A DNA stretch of 20,142 nt, from NCBI GenBank assembly GCA_963800975.1, contig CAWDDB010000022.1, positions 1-20,142 on the forward strand. Reading direction: 5' to 3'. Below, piece after piece: positions 6,938 through 16,030 of the stretch (positions are counted from its first letter, which is position 1; every line of letters starts with the position of its first letter). Source of the DNA: JALYGY01 sp963800975. GTDB taxonomy: Bacteria; Actinomycetota; Rubrobacteria; Rubrobacterales; Rubrobacteraceae. A model generated the notes under the pieces. The model saw only the letters and a program-made list of their open reading frames with translations. It was not told the DNA's origin and did no database searches. The translations under genes and the position numbers were made by a program.

Positions 6938-7734
6938 GGTTGCAGGGCTATTCCATCCCGCGTACCAGCACAGGAAGGGCGAGCCTGGTGCCGCCGCCGC
7001 CGTGGCACTACGTAGGAGACTTCCTGGTCGTGGACTACTGGGCGGACCCCGACGCCGTCAGGGCCGTGCTGCCAGAGGGGCTCGATCCGCACCCCGACCC
7101 GGGCCGTTGCGCAGCCGTCTGCGCCGACTGGCAGTCTTGTTCCGAGGGCGGTGACGAGCTCGTCGACCCGATTAGGTCCCACTACCGCGAGTTTTTTATC
7201 GTGGTCAACGCGCTTCTCGACGGTGAGGAGGTCACGACCTGCCCGTTCATCTGGGTGGACCAGGACTTCGCGTTGGCGCGGGGTTGGATCCAGGGTTTCC
7301 CCAAGAAGCTCGGCTCTATCTGGATGACCCGCACGTTCGGTGTCGGAGGCCCGGCCGACCCCGGCCTCCGTCCCGGCGGCCGCCACGGCGCCACCTGTTC
7401 GGCCCATGGCCGCGCGATAGCCGACATGACCGTCACCATCGAGGGCGAGAGCGAGGAGGGGCCGCGCCACAACGCCCCGCCCATCATCAACGTCCGCCAC
7501 TTCCCGCGCCTCGCCGCCGGAAGACACGACGACCCGCAGGTGCACGAGCTCGTCCGCGCCGTCAGCCGAGACCGGATCGGATCGAAAGTGGTAGCAGGTC
7601 CAGCAACCCTCAAGTTGCACCGAGCTCCTGGGGAGGAGCACGACACGCTGGCGCCGGTAGAGATCGACCGCGGCTACCGCTTCACTTTCGGCTACACGGT
7701 AGACGACCTCGAGACCGTAAAGGAGCTAGTATGA
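6934..7734 (+). CDS. Acetoacetate decarboxylase-family enzyme
   Basis: 266 residues with the PF06314-type signature RGWIQGFPKKLGSIWMTR. K124 corresponds to the Schiff-base lysine of Clostridium acetoacetate decarboxylase (K115) and K125 to the neighbour that lowers its pKa (K116). PPPWHYVGDFLVVDYWADPDAVRAVLPEGL at the N-terminus is also typical of the family. Known members decarboxylate beta-keto acids, but relatives catalyse aldol, dehydration or hydration chemistry on keto acids through the same lysine. In an operon for aromatic ring cleavage I infer action on a keto-acid or dienoate intermediate downstream of the dioxygenase, possibly replacing a hydratase, decarboxylase or aldolase of the classical meta pathway. 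The ATG at 6934 forms ATGA with the dioxygenase stop. The frame is open upstream, but that part only overlaps the dioxygenase gene in another frame. Confidence 0.87.
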   Translation: MRLQGYSIPRTSTGRASLVPPPPWHYVGDFLVVDYWADPDAVRAVLPEGLDPHPDPGRCAAVCADWQSCSEGGDELVDPIRSHYREFFIVVNALLDGEEVTTCPFIWVDQDFALARGWIQGFPKKLGSIWMTRTFGVGGPADPGLRPGGRHGATCSAHGRAIADMTVTIEGESEEGPRHNAPPIINVRHFPRLAAGRHDDPQVHELVRAVSRDRIGSKVVAGPATLKLHRAPGEEHDTLAPVEIDRGYRFTFGYTVDDLETVKELV

Positions 7735-9197
7735 CCACCGCCACAGAGCGCATCGAGGTCGCAGGCTACGAGGTCTCGCCCGACCACTTTATCGGCGGTG
7801 AACGCGTCGCGAGCGAACGGCGCTTCGAGGACATCTCGCCCATCGACGGCGACGTCATCGGCGAGGTCTCCCGCGCCTCCGAAGCAGACGTCGATAGGGC
7901 AGTGCACGCGGCGAACGCCGCTTTCCCCGATTGGGCGGACCTCGGTCCAGCCGGACGCGCCCCTTACCTGCGCCGTCTCGGCGACCTCATCGACGAGAAC
8001 GTAGACAAGCTCGCGGCCGTCGAGAACGCCGACATGGCGATGCTGTTGCGGTCGTTGCGCGCCCGTGTGATCTCGCGCGGGGCGCGCAACTACCGGTCTT
8101 ACGCCGACCTCGCCGTCGCGCACGAAGAGCGCGACTGGCGTTCACAAGGCACGTGGAACCGTGTGCAGCGCATGCCCGCAGGTCCTGCCGCCGTGATCAC
8201 ACCGTGGAACGCCCCTTTCATGCTCTCCACCTGGAAGACCGCGCCGGCCCTCGCCGCAGGCTGCACCGTGGTCCTGAAGCCAGCAGAGTGGTCGCCGCTC
8301 TCGTGCTCGCTCCTGGCAGACCTCTACGCAGAAGCAGACTTTCCCCCTGGCGTCTTCAACGTCGTCCAGGGGATGGGGGAGGAGGCCGGCGCCGCGCTCG
8401 TCGCGCATCCATTGTTGCGCCGCGTCTCTTTCACCGGCTCACCCGAGACGGGGCGTCTGATCGGGGCCTCCGCAGCAAAGAACCTGGTCCCGTTCACCGC
8501 CGAGCTCGGCGGCAAGGGGCCCCTCGTCGTCTTCGAGGACGCCGACCTCGACGCCGCAGCCGCGAAAGCGGCGGGCCAGTACGACGACGGCGGCCAGGTG
8601 TGCCTCGCGGGCACCCGCATCCTGGTGCAGGAGTCAGTGTGCGAGCCGTTTTTGGAGCGTTTCCATGCCGCGGTCGACGAGCACGTACTCGGAGATCCTC
8701 GCGAGGACGAGACGACGGTCTCGCCCCTGATCCACCCCGACCACCTCGCCCGGGTGGAGGGCTTCGTCGATCGGGCCCGTGAGAGCGGACAGAAGATCGT
8801 ACGCGGCGGACACCGCTCGGACGCAGGGCCGCTGTTCTACGAGCCGACCCTCATAGAGCCGGCCTCCAACGACGCCGAGGTGGTGCAGAACGAGGTCTTC
8901 GGCCCCGTCCTGACCTTCCAGACGTTCGCCGACGAGGACGAGGCGGTCGCCCTCGCCAACTCCACGCCCTACGGCCTCTCAGGCATCGTGTACACGGGAT
9001 CGATGGGCCGCGCCGACCGCGTCGGGCGCCGAATACGCGCCGGTGTGGTCTGGGTCAACACCTTCCTCGTCCGCGACCTGACGGCGCCCTTCGGGGGCAT
9101 GGGCATCTCCGGCATAGGACGCGAGGGTGGAGACTACGCCCTGGATTTCTACTCGGACCTGAAGACGCTCCAGATCCTCGACGGAAGCGTGGGATGA
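7731..9197 (+). CDS. NAD(P)-dependent aldehyde dehydrogenase (HpaE-like)
   Basis: 488 residues, the standard length of the superfamily. The Rossmann and catalytic landmarks are ITPWNAPFM (N160), VLKPAEWSPL (K183, cofactor pocket), FTGSPETGRLIG, the general base E258 in ELGGKGP and nucleophile C291 in GGQVCLAGTRI. A late NEVFGPVL and a C-terminal PFGGMGISGIGREGG complete the pattern. The family oxidises aldehydes to acids. In a meta-cleavage operon the expected substrate is the ring-cleavage semialdehyde, as for HpaE or XylG, so I infer a hydroxymuconic-semialdehyde-type dehydrogenase; a role on an amine-derived aldehyde is the alternative. The start is the ATG at 7731 in an ATGA overlap with the preceding gene. 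The stop again overlaps a possible start (9194) of a very small ORF. Confidence 0.92.
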   Translation: MTTATERIEVAGYEVSPDHFIGGERVASERRFEDISPIDGDVIGEVSRASEADVDRAVHAANAAFPDWADLGPAGRAPYLRRLGDLIDENVDKLAAVENADMAMLLRSLRARVISRGARNYRSYADLAVAHEERDWRSQGTWNRVQRMPAGPAAVITPWNAPFMLSTWKTAPALAAGCTVVLKPAEWSPLSCSLLADLYAEADFPPGVFNVVQGMGEEAGAALVAHPLLRRVSFTGSPETGRLIGASAAKNLVPFTAELGGKGPLVVFEDADLDAAAAKAAGQYDDGGQVCLAGTRILVQESVCEPFLERFHAAVDEHVLGDPREDETTVSPLIHPDHLARVEGFVDRARESGQKIVRGGHRSDAGPLFYEPTLIEPASNDAEVVQNEVFGPVLTFQTFADEDEAVALANSTPYGLSGIVYTGSMGRADRVGRRIRAGVVWVNTFLVRDLTAPFGGMGISGIGREGGDYALDFYSDLKTLQILDGSVG

Positions 9198-9316
9198 GGG
9201 TACACGGCATCGACGAGCGCGTCTCGCTGCGCCCCGTCGTCGAGTCCGCGCAGGTGCTCGGGCGCTTGGTAAGGGATTGGTGCGGGCTCGTCCCGGGCCG
9301 GAAGGAGGAGAGCTGA
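9194..9316 (+). CDS. Possible 40-residue small protein between ALDH and permease genes
   Basis: An ATG at 9194 overlaps the aldehyde dehydrogenase stop as ATGA. The frame runs 40 codons to a TGA at 9314-9316, which overlaps the permease ATG at 9316 as TGATG. So both ends show the coupling geometry used by the verified genes of the operon. The peptide starts MRVHGIDERVSLRPVVES, has a central hydrophobic/amphipathic stretch (VESAQVLGRLVRDW), one Cys at position 30 and a charged GRKEES end. No transmembrane segment or known domain is recognised. If it is not a gene, the 118 bp between the flanking genes would be an unusually long gap for this operon. A ribosome-binding site is weak (GGAAG at 9183-9187). 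Confidence 0.45.
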   Translation: MRVHGIDERVSLRPVVESAQVLGRLVRDWCGLVPGRKEES

Positions 9317-10836
9317 TGTCCACAGCAGAACCGAGCATCACCCCGCGACCGGGGACCACCGAGAGCTCCAAACTGCACCGGCGCGCCCTCGGGGTGCCGG
9401 ATCTGATGTTCTTCATCATCGCGGCTTCGGCGCCGCTTACGGCGGTGGCCGGCGGCCAGGCCGCGACCTACCTCGTAACAGGCAACAGGGCCGTCGCTTT
9501 CATGTTCATACCCCTCGGGATCGTGCTCGCGTTGTTCACCGTCGGGTACGCGGCGATGAGCCGCTACATCGAGAACGCCGGGGCGTTCTATGCCTACGTC
9601 TCCAAGGGCCTCGGCCGGGTCCCCGGTATCGGGACTGCGTTCGTCGCGCTCATCGCCTACAACAGCATGCAGATCGGGATCTACGGCCTCTTCGGGGTCG
9701 CGATGGGCGGCTTTATGGCGGGCTACCTCGGCGTCGACCTCCCCTGGTGGCTCTGGTGCCTCGTGGCAGGGGGCATCATCGCGCTGCTCGGGGTGTTGCA
9801 GATCGACCTGAACGCCCGCGTCCTGGCCGTTGTGCTCGGCCTCGAGGTGTTGATCGTCGCTCTCTTCGACTTCGCGATCCTCGCCGACCCTGGTCCGCAG
9901 GGCCTGACGATGATCGGCTTCAACCCGACCATAGCGTTCAGCGCCGCCGTGGGCGCGACACTCACGTTCTGCGTCGCCTCGTTCGTCGGCTTCGAGTCCG
10001 CGGCCATATACAGCGAAGAGTGCCGCGACCCCAGGCGCACGGTCGCCCGCGCGACCTACCTGGCCGTGGGCCTGATCGCCGTCTTCTACGCCCTCTCCAG
10101 CTGGCTGCTCGGCGTCGCGGCCGGACCGAACACCATCGTCAACCCCAATGCGCTGGTAGAGGCCGGCTTCGAGACCGACGGCGCCCCCGACCCGACGACC
10201 GTGCTGTTCATCACCGGGGCCGAGCGGCTGGGTGAGATCTGGGGCACCGCGGCGGCGCTCCTGTTCGCCACGAGTCTTTTCGCGGCGCTCCTCTCGTTCC
10301 ACAACGCCGTCGCCCGCTACGCTTTCGCCCTCGGCCGCGAGGGCGTGCTCCCTTCCTTCTTCGGCCGCGTCAACAGCCGCACCGGCGCGCCCTGGGCCGC
10401 CTCGCTGACGCAGTCCATCCTGGCGCTCACCGTCGTCCTCATCTTCGCCATAGCCGCGGCCAACCCGGTGCTCACGCTGTTCACGTGGTTGACGAACCTC
10501 GGCGCTCTGGGTGTGCTGCTCCTCATGGCGGCAACGTCCTTCGCGGTGGTCGGGTACTTCAGGCGGAGGCCGCAGGCTGCGGTCGGAAGCTGGGCCGCCA
10601 CGTGGGCGCCGGCGATCGCCGGCGTTCTGCTCCTACTCCTGCTCGTGCTCGGCGTCGCCAACTTCAACGTCCTGATCACGGGCCTCACCGACGCCCCAAT
10701 CGACACGATGACGGTCGTGCTCCCCCTCATCCTCTTCGGGGGTGGGATCGTCGGCCTGATCGTGGGCGCCTTCCTGAAGCGTAGCCGCCCCGACGTCTAC
10801 GAGCGCATCGGCACCGGCGCTGGCGCTGAGGAATAA
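9316..10836 (+). CDS. APC-superfamily amino acid/amine permease
   Basis: 506 residues and very hydrophobic, with about 12 likely membrane helices. The first, near 30-50, carries LMFFIIAASAPLTAVAGG, the unwound-helix substrate site typical of APC permeases. SRYIENAGAFYAYVSKGLGR follows helix 2. The loop after helix 6 has the signature VGFESAAIYSEECRDPRRTVARATY. The N-terminal 28 residues are cytoplasmic and the C-terminus is short. Family members import amino acids, polyamines or aromatic amines by proton or solute coupling. Located in the operon next to a PLP decarboxylase and a gamma-glutamyl ligase, it probably imports the pathway's amino acid or amine substrate. The ATG at 9316 was chosen for AAGGAGGAG at 9302-9310; an earlier in-frame start near 9277 lacks such a site. 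The next gene follows 9 nt later. Confidence 0.92.
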   Translation: MSTAEPSITPRPGTTESSKLHRRALGVPDLMFFIIAASAPLTAVAGGQAATYLVTGNRAVAFMFIPLGIVLALFTVGYAAMSRYIENAGAFYAYVSKGLGRVPGIGTAFVALIAYNSMQIGIYGLFGVAMGGFMAGYLGVDLPWWLWCLVAGGIIALLGVLQIDLNARVLAVVLGLEVLIVALFDFAILADPGPQGLTMIGFNPTIAFSAAVGATLTFCVASFVGFESAAIYSEECRDPRRTVARATYLAVGLIAVFYALSSWLLGVAAGPNTIVNPNALVEAGFETDGAPDPTTVLFITGAERLGEIWGTAAALLFATSLFAALLSFHNAVARYAFALGREGVLPSFFGRVNSRTGAPWAASLTQSILALTVVLIFAIAAANPVLTLFTWLTNLGALGVLLLMAATSFAVVGYFRRRPQAAVGSWAATWAPAIAGVLLLLLLVLGVANFNVLITGLTDAPIDTMTVVLPLILFGGGIVGLIVGAFLKRSRPDVYERIGTGAGAEE

Positions 10837-10845
10837 GGGAGAGCC

Positions 10846-12288
10846 GTGGACCCACAGGGGGAAGGAGTGGACGCCTCGCCGCAGCAGGCCGACCTCCCCG
10901 CTCTCGCCGACCGAGAGGGGGTTCTGGACGAGCTGGAGCGCGTAATCTGCGAGGCTTGGGAGTCTTTCGACGCGCCGCGGACCGCCGAGCCGCAATTGGA
11001 CGAGACCCTGATCGGACGCCTCGACGAGCCGCTCCCTGAGGAGTCCTGCGACGTGGAGGTGGCCCTCGCCGAAGCGGCGAGGGTCCTCGACGCCAGTATC
11101 TCGCCCTCCAGGCCGCTCTACCTCGGCTACATCGGCTCGACGGGCCTGGAGATAGGGGTGCTGGCCTCGGCGCTCATGGCGACCTACGACGCGAACCTGG
11201 CCGTCGCGGCCGGCGGGGCCGACCTCGTGGAGGAGCAGACCCTGCGCTGGGTCGCCGACTTCGTCGGCTTCCCGTTCGCGGAAGGCGCGTTCACCAGCGG
11301 CGGCATGACCTCGAACCTTACGGCGCTCCTCGCGGCGCGGGAGCGGGCGCTGCCGGGATGCCGCGTCGACGGGCTAGGGGACCGCAAGGCCGCGGTCTAC
11401 TGCTCTGCAGAGTCGCACCACTCCGTCGTCCGCGCCGTCGAGGTCTGCGGGCTAGGGAGCAGCGCCGTCCGGTCCATCCCCGTCGACGAAAAGCACCGCA
11501 TGCGAGCCGACGCCCTAGAGGAGGCGTTGTCCAAAGATATGGCCGCTGGCGTCGTGGCCGTTGCTGTGGTGGCGACGGCCGGTACGACGCTCACGGGGGC
11601 GGTCGACCCGATCGACGCGGTCGCCGAAGTCTGCGAACGCCACGGCGTCTGGCTGCACATCGACGGCGCGTACGGGCTTCCCGGGGCCGCGGCGCCGTCT
11701 GCGGCCTCTCTGTTCGCCGGCCTGGAGCGCGCCGATTCTGCGACCATCGACGCCCACAAGTGGCTCGGAGTGCAGAAGAGCTGCAGCGTCGTGTTGCTGA
11801 GCGAGAGGGGCAGACTACGGGCGGCGTTCGGCCACGAGGAGCGCTACATGCTGCACGAGGGCGACGTAGCCAACCCGGTAGACCGTACGCTGGAGTACTC
11901 GCGCCCGTTCCGGTCCCTGCGGCTGTGGATGGCTTTCCGCGTCTACGGCGCCGCCAGGTACCGCGCCTGGATCGAAGGCACCCTCGCCAACGCCCGCCTC
12001 CTGGCCGAAATGCTGCGCGACTCGTCCGAGTTCGAGCTCCTCCATGACCCCATGCTCTCCACAGTCTGCTTTCAACACGTTCCACCCGGCGCAGACAATA
12101 TCGACGCGCACAACATCGACCTCGCCCACGAGATGCAACGCGACGGGCGCGTGTTCCTCGCGCCTGCCACCGTCGACGGCCACGCCTGCCTGCGCGTGTG
12201 CTTCGTGAACTTCAGGACCACGACGGAAGGCGTGGCGTTCGTGATCGAGGTCGCCAGGGAGATCGGAAGGCGCCTGGTTCAGGGCTGA
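10846..12288 (+). CDS. PLP-dependent group II amino acid decarboxylase
   Basis: 480 residues with the fold-type I decarboxylase layout: PLYLGYIGSTG near 90, FTSGGMTSNLTALLAARE (149-166), the PLP-ring-stacking His in AESHHSVVRA (188-197), HIDGAYG (271-277, D273 binding the pyridine nitrogen) and the Schiff-base lysine K305 in SATIDAHKWLG. Group II enzymes include aromatic-L-amino-acid, tyrosine, histidine and glutamate decarboxylases; substrate cannot be fixed by eye. As the last gene of an operon with a permease, gamma-glutamyl ligase and aromatic-ring enzymes, an aromatic amino acid giving an arylalkylamine is the simplest inference. Alternatively it may belong to the carbon-carbon lyases within the same family. 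The GTG at 10846 with AAGGGAGA upstream is preferred; another GTG at 10867 would have its AAGGAG directly abutting. Confidence 0.9.
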   Translation: MDPQGEGVDASPQQADLPALADREGVLDELERVICEAWESFDAPRTAEPQLDETLIGRLDEPLPEESCDVEVALAEAARVLDASISPSRPLYLGYIGSTGLEIGVLASALMATYDANLAVAAGGADLVEEQTLRWVADFVGFPFAEGAFTSGGMTSNLTALLAARERALPGCRVDGLGDRKAAVYCSAESHHSVVRAVEVCGLGSSAVRSIPVDEKHRMRADALEEALSKDMAAGVVAVAVVATAGTTLTGAVDPIDAVAEVCERHGVWLHIDGAYGLPGAAAPSAASLFAGLERADSATIDAHKWLGVQKSCSVVLLSERGRLRAAFGHEERYMLHEGDVANPVDRTLEYSRPFRSLRLWMAFRVYGAARYRAWIEGTLANARLLAEMLRDSSEFELLHDPMLSTVCFQHVPPGADNIDAHNIDLAHEMQRDGRVFLAPATVDGHACLRVCFVNFRTTTEGVAFVIEVAREIGRRLVQG

Positions 12289-12290
12289 CA

Positions 12291-12307
12291 AGGCGCGAAG
12301 CGCGCTT
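12291..12307 (+). terminator. Short GC hairpin after the catabolic operon
   Basis: GCGCG (12293-12297), loop AAG and CGCGC (12301-12305) form a perfect 5-bp stem extendable by a G-T and an A-T pair. It starts 4 nt after the decarboxylase stop and is followed by a modestly T-rich stretch (12306-12316) but no strong T tract. A weak intrinsic terminator or transcript-end structure is plausible. Nothing else is clear in 12308-12393; I could not support a promoter for the next operon there. Confidence 0.35.
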
Positions 12308-12405
12308 ACATTGTTTGATCTGCGACCCTCGATGGTAAGGAGCCCTTGTGCCGGCATGCGGTGTAGACTGAAAGTCTGGTACTTGCTACCGTCAGGAGGA
12401 CTCTG

Positions 12406-13500
12406 GTGAACGAGCGTTTGGAGAAGATGCGGGAGCTGGGGCAGGCGCCCTGGGTCGACGAGCTCTCTCGCGAGGACATACAGAACGGCGGCCTCGAGCG
12501 GATGATAGAAGATGGCATCGTCGGCGTTACATCGAACCCGGCCATCTTCCAGAAGGCCATAGCAGGCTCCGACCTCTACGACGAGCAGCTTGCGGAGCTG
12601 GCCGAAAGAGAAGACGACCCCAAAGAGATGTTCTGGGAGGTCGCCAGGAAGGATATCCGGGACGCCTGCGACATCTTCATGCCCGTCCACGAGGAGACCG
12701 GGGGAAGGGACGGCTTTATCTCCCTGGAGGTCCAGCCCGACATAGCCTACGACACGCAGGCCACGGTCGAAGAGGCCACCCGCCTGCACGAGATGGTCGA
12801 CAGGCCCAACCTCTTCGTCAAGATACCGGCCACCTTGCCCGGGCTCGTTGCCATAGAGGAGATGATCTCCCGCGGCAAGTCCATAAACGTAACCCTGATC
12901 TTCTCCCTCGAACGCTACCGCGAAGTGGCCCGCGCCTACACAAGAGGCCTCCAGAGACTGGTCGAAAACGGCGGAGACCCCTCAGGTGTACACTCCGTGG
13001 CAAGCTTCTTCGTCTCCAGGATAGACACCGAAGCGGACAAGCAATTAGAAGAACTCGGCGCCGAAGACCTGAGAGGCAAACTCGCCCTTGCAAATGCCAA
13101 GCTGGCCTACCAGATCTACAAACAAGTCTTCGGGGGCGCCAGATGGCGCAAGTTAGCCGAAAGTGGCGCCAACACCCAGCGCCTCCTCTGGGCCTCGACC
13201 TCGACAAAAAGCCCCGACTACCCCGACACCATCTACATCGACAACCTCGTCGGACCCGACACCGTCAACACCATGCCCAAGAAGACCATAGAAGCCGTCA
13301 TGGAACACGGCGACATAAGCTCCACCCTCGAAGAAGGCGTCGAAGAAGCCAAACAACTCCTCGAGCGCCTGAGAGAAGCCGGCCTCGACTACGAGGACGT
13401 AACCGACATCCTGGAGAAGGAAGGCATCCAGAAGTTCGCCGACCCCTTCAACGAGATGCTGGAAGAGATCGAAAACAAGAGCCGCCAACTAGTAAGTTAG
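12406..13500 (+). CDS. tal: Transaldolase
   Basis: 364 residues, the long bacterial/actinobacterial class. Transaldolase moves a dihydroxyacetone unit from sedoheptulose 7-phosphate to glyceraldehyde 3-phosphate in the cytosolic non-oxidative pentose-phosphate branch. Motifs: GVTSNPAIFQKAI (40-52), SLEVQPDIAYDT (106-117), the Schiff-base lysine K139 in NLFVKIPAT, and INVTLIFSLERYREVARAY. C-terminal WASTSTKSPDYPDTIYIDNLVGPDTVNTMP is also characteristic. The GTG start at 12406 has AGGAGGA at 12394-12400. It leads an operon with gnd, zwf, opcA and pgl, which matches the tal-zwf-opcA-pgl arrangement of many actinomycetes. From about 12940 the gene uses noticeably more AAA and AGA codons than its neighbours; cause unknown. 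A 69-bp gap with a short repeat follows. Confidence 0.96.
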   Translation: MNERLEKMRELGQAPWVDELSREDIQNGGLERMIEDGIVGVTSNPAIFQKAIAGSDLYDEQLAELAEREDDPKEMFWEVARKDIRDACDIFMPVHEETGGRDGFISLEVQPDIAYDTQATVEEATRLHEMVDRPNLFVKIPATLPGLVAIEEMISRGKSINVTLIFSLERYREVARAYTRGLQRLVENGGDPSGVHSVASFFVSRIDTEADKQLEELGAEDLRGKLALANAKLAYQIYKQVFGGARWRKLAESGANTQRLLWASTSTKSPDYPDTIYIDNLVGPDTVNTMPKKTIEAVMEHGDISSTLEEGVEEAKQLLERLREAGLDYEDVTDILEKEGIQKFADPFNEMLEEIENKSRQLVS

Positions 13501-13527
13501 GCATCAGGCAACAGGAAAAACCTGTAA

Positions 13528-13544
13528 CCTGAAGCCTGAAACCT
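13528..13544. repeat. Short intergenic repeat CCTGAAGCCTGAAACCT
   Basis: Within the tal-gnd gap, this 17-bp element matches 16 of 17 bases of 19279-19295 in the spacer before the LuxR-type gene. It is itself made of near-tandem CCTGAA units. Just upstream lies CAGGAAAAACCTG (13512-13524), a short inverted repeat. Possibly a dispersed short repeat of this genome. Confidence 0.35.
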
Positions 13545-13569
13545 TGCGACGACCGAAGGGAGGAGCGAC

Positions 13570-14487
13570 ATGGACATCGGTATCTGGGGCATGGGGCGGA
13601 TGGGCTTTAATATGGTGCGCCGGCTCGTCGACAAGGGCGACCACCGGGTGATCGCGGGCAACCGTTCGCCCGGCAAGGTGGATGATGCCGTCGAGCATGG
13701 GGCCGAAGGCGCATACAGCGTGGAGGAGTTCGTGGGGATGCAGGAGTCTCCGAGGGTGCTGTGGACCATGCTCCCCGCCGGGGACGTGACGGACGACATG
13801 GTCGGGCGGTTCACCGAGCTCGCCGACGAGGGCGACATCATCGTGGACGGGGCCAACTCCTACTTCAGGGACTCCGTGGCGAGGGCCAGGGAGGTCAGGA
13901 ACGAGGGAAAGAGGTGGCTCGACGCCGGAGTGTCGGGAGGCGTCTGGGGCTACGATGTTGGTTACTGCACCATGATCGGGGGCGACGCCGACGCGTTCGA
14001 GTACGTCGAGCCCGCCTTCGAGACCCTGGCACCCCCGAACGGGTACGCTTATCTCGGGGACGCGGGGGCCGGCCACTTCGCGAAGATGGTCCACAACGGG
14101 GTCGAGTACGGGATGCTCCAGGCCTACGCCGAAGGGTTCGAGATCCTCCAGAAGTCTCGTTACGACTACGACCTCAGGGCCCTCTCCAGCCTGTGGAACC
14201 AGGGGAGCGTCGTCCGTAGCTGGCTCCTCGAGCTCGCCGAGAGCGCCTTCGAGAGGGACGCCAACCTCGACAGCATCAGCGGCTATGTCGAGGACTCCGG
14301 CGAGGGGCGCTGGACCGTGCTCGAAGCGATAGAAGAGGACGTACCGGCGAACGCCATAGCAGGCTCCCTCTTCGCCCGCTTCGCCTCCCGCCAGGACGAT
14401 TCCTTCGCCATGAAGGTCATAGCCGCCCTGCGCGGCGAGTTCGGCGGCCACGCCATCAAAGAAGCAGCCACGGAGCAAGAGAAGTAG
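13570..14487 (+). CDS. gnd: 6-phosphogluconate dehydrogenase, decarboxylating (short form)
   Basis: It oxidises and decarboxylates 6-phosphogluconate to ribulose 5-phosphate and CO2. At 305 residues it is the short (GndA/YqeC-like) class, not the roughly 470-residue form of E. coli. The Rossmann motif GIWGMGRMG is at 4-12, the cofactor-selecting loop after strand 2 reads AGNRSPGK (29-36), and VDGANSYFRDS (92-102) and GVSGGVWG (120-127) contact substrate. The catalytic lysine and its partner are K172 and N176 in GHFAKMVHNGVEYG. Arg/Lys residues in the NRSPGK loop could favour NADP, but short-form members are often NAD-preferring, so specificity is open. GGGAGG precedes the ATG by 6 nt. zwf starts 7 nt after the stop, so the two are co-transcribed. 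Confidence 0.94.
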   Translation: MDIGIWGMGRMGFNMVRRLVDKGDHRVIAGNRSPGKVDDAVEHGAEGAYSVEEFVGMQESPRVLWTMLPAGDVTDDMVGRFTELADEGDIIVDGANSYFRDSVARAREVRNEGKRWLDAGVSGGVWGYDVGYCTMIGGDADAFEYVEPAFETLAPPNGYAYLGDAGAGHFAKMVHNGVEYGMLQAYAEGFEILQKSRYDYDLRALSSLWNQGSVVRSWLLELAESAFERDANLDSISGYVEDSGEGRWTVLEAIEEDVPANAIAGSLFARFASRQDDSFAMKVIAALRGEFGGHAIKEAATEQEK

Positions 14488-14494
14488 CCAGGTC

Positions 14495-16026
<1,532 letters not shown>

Positions 16027-16030
<4 letters not shown>

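Noticed and set aside
7284..7730. Long N-terminal extension of the aldehyde dehydrogenase
   Set aside because: It only overlaps the ADC-family gene in another frame; the ALDH family begins at the ATG at 7731, which shows the operon's ATGA overlap.
9055..10302. 415-codon open frame on the minus strand opposite the ALDH end and permease
   Set aside because: Composition (runs of Glu, Arg, Asp, His) mirrors the hydrophobic permease codons on the other strand; no recognisable domain.
12940..13500. Shift to more AAA/AGA codons in the 3' half of tal, possibly recombination
   Set aside because: The protein motifs are continuous and typical throughout; without a codon-usage computation the shift is not enough to claim transfer.
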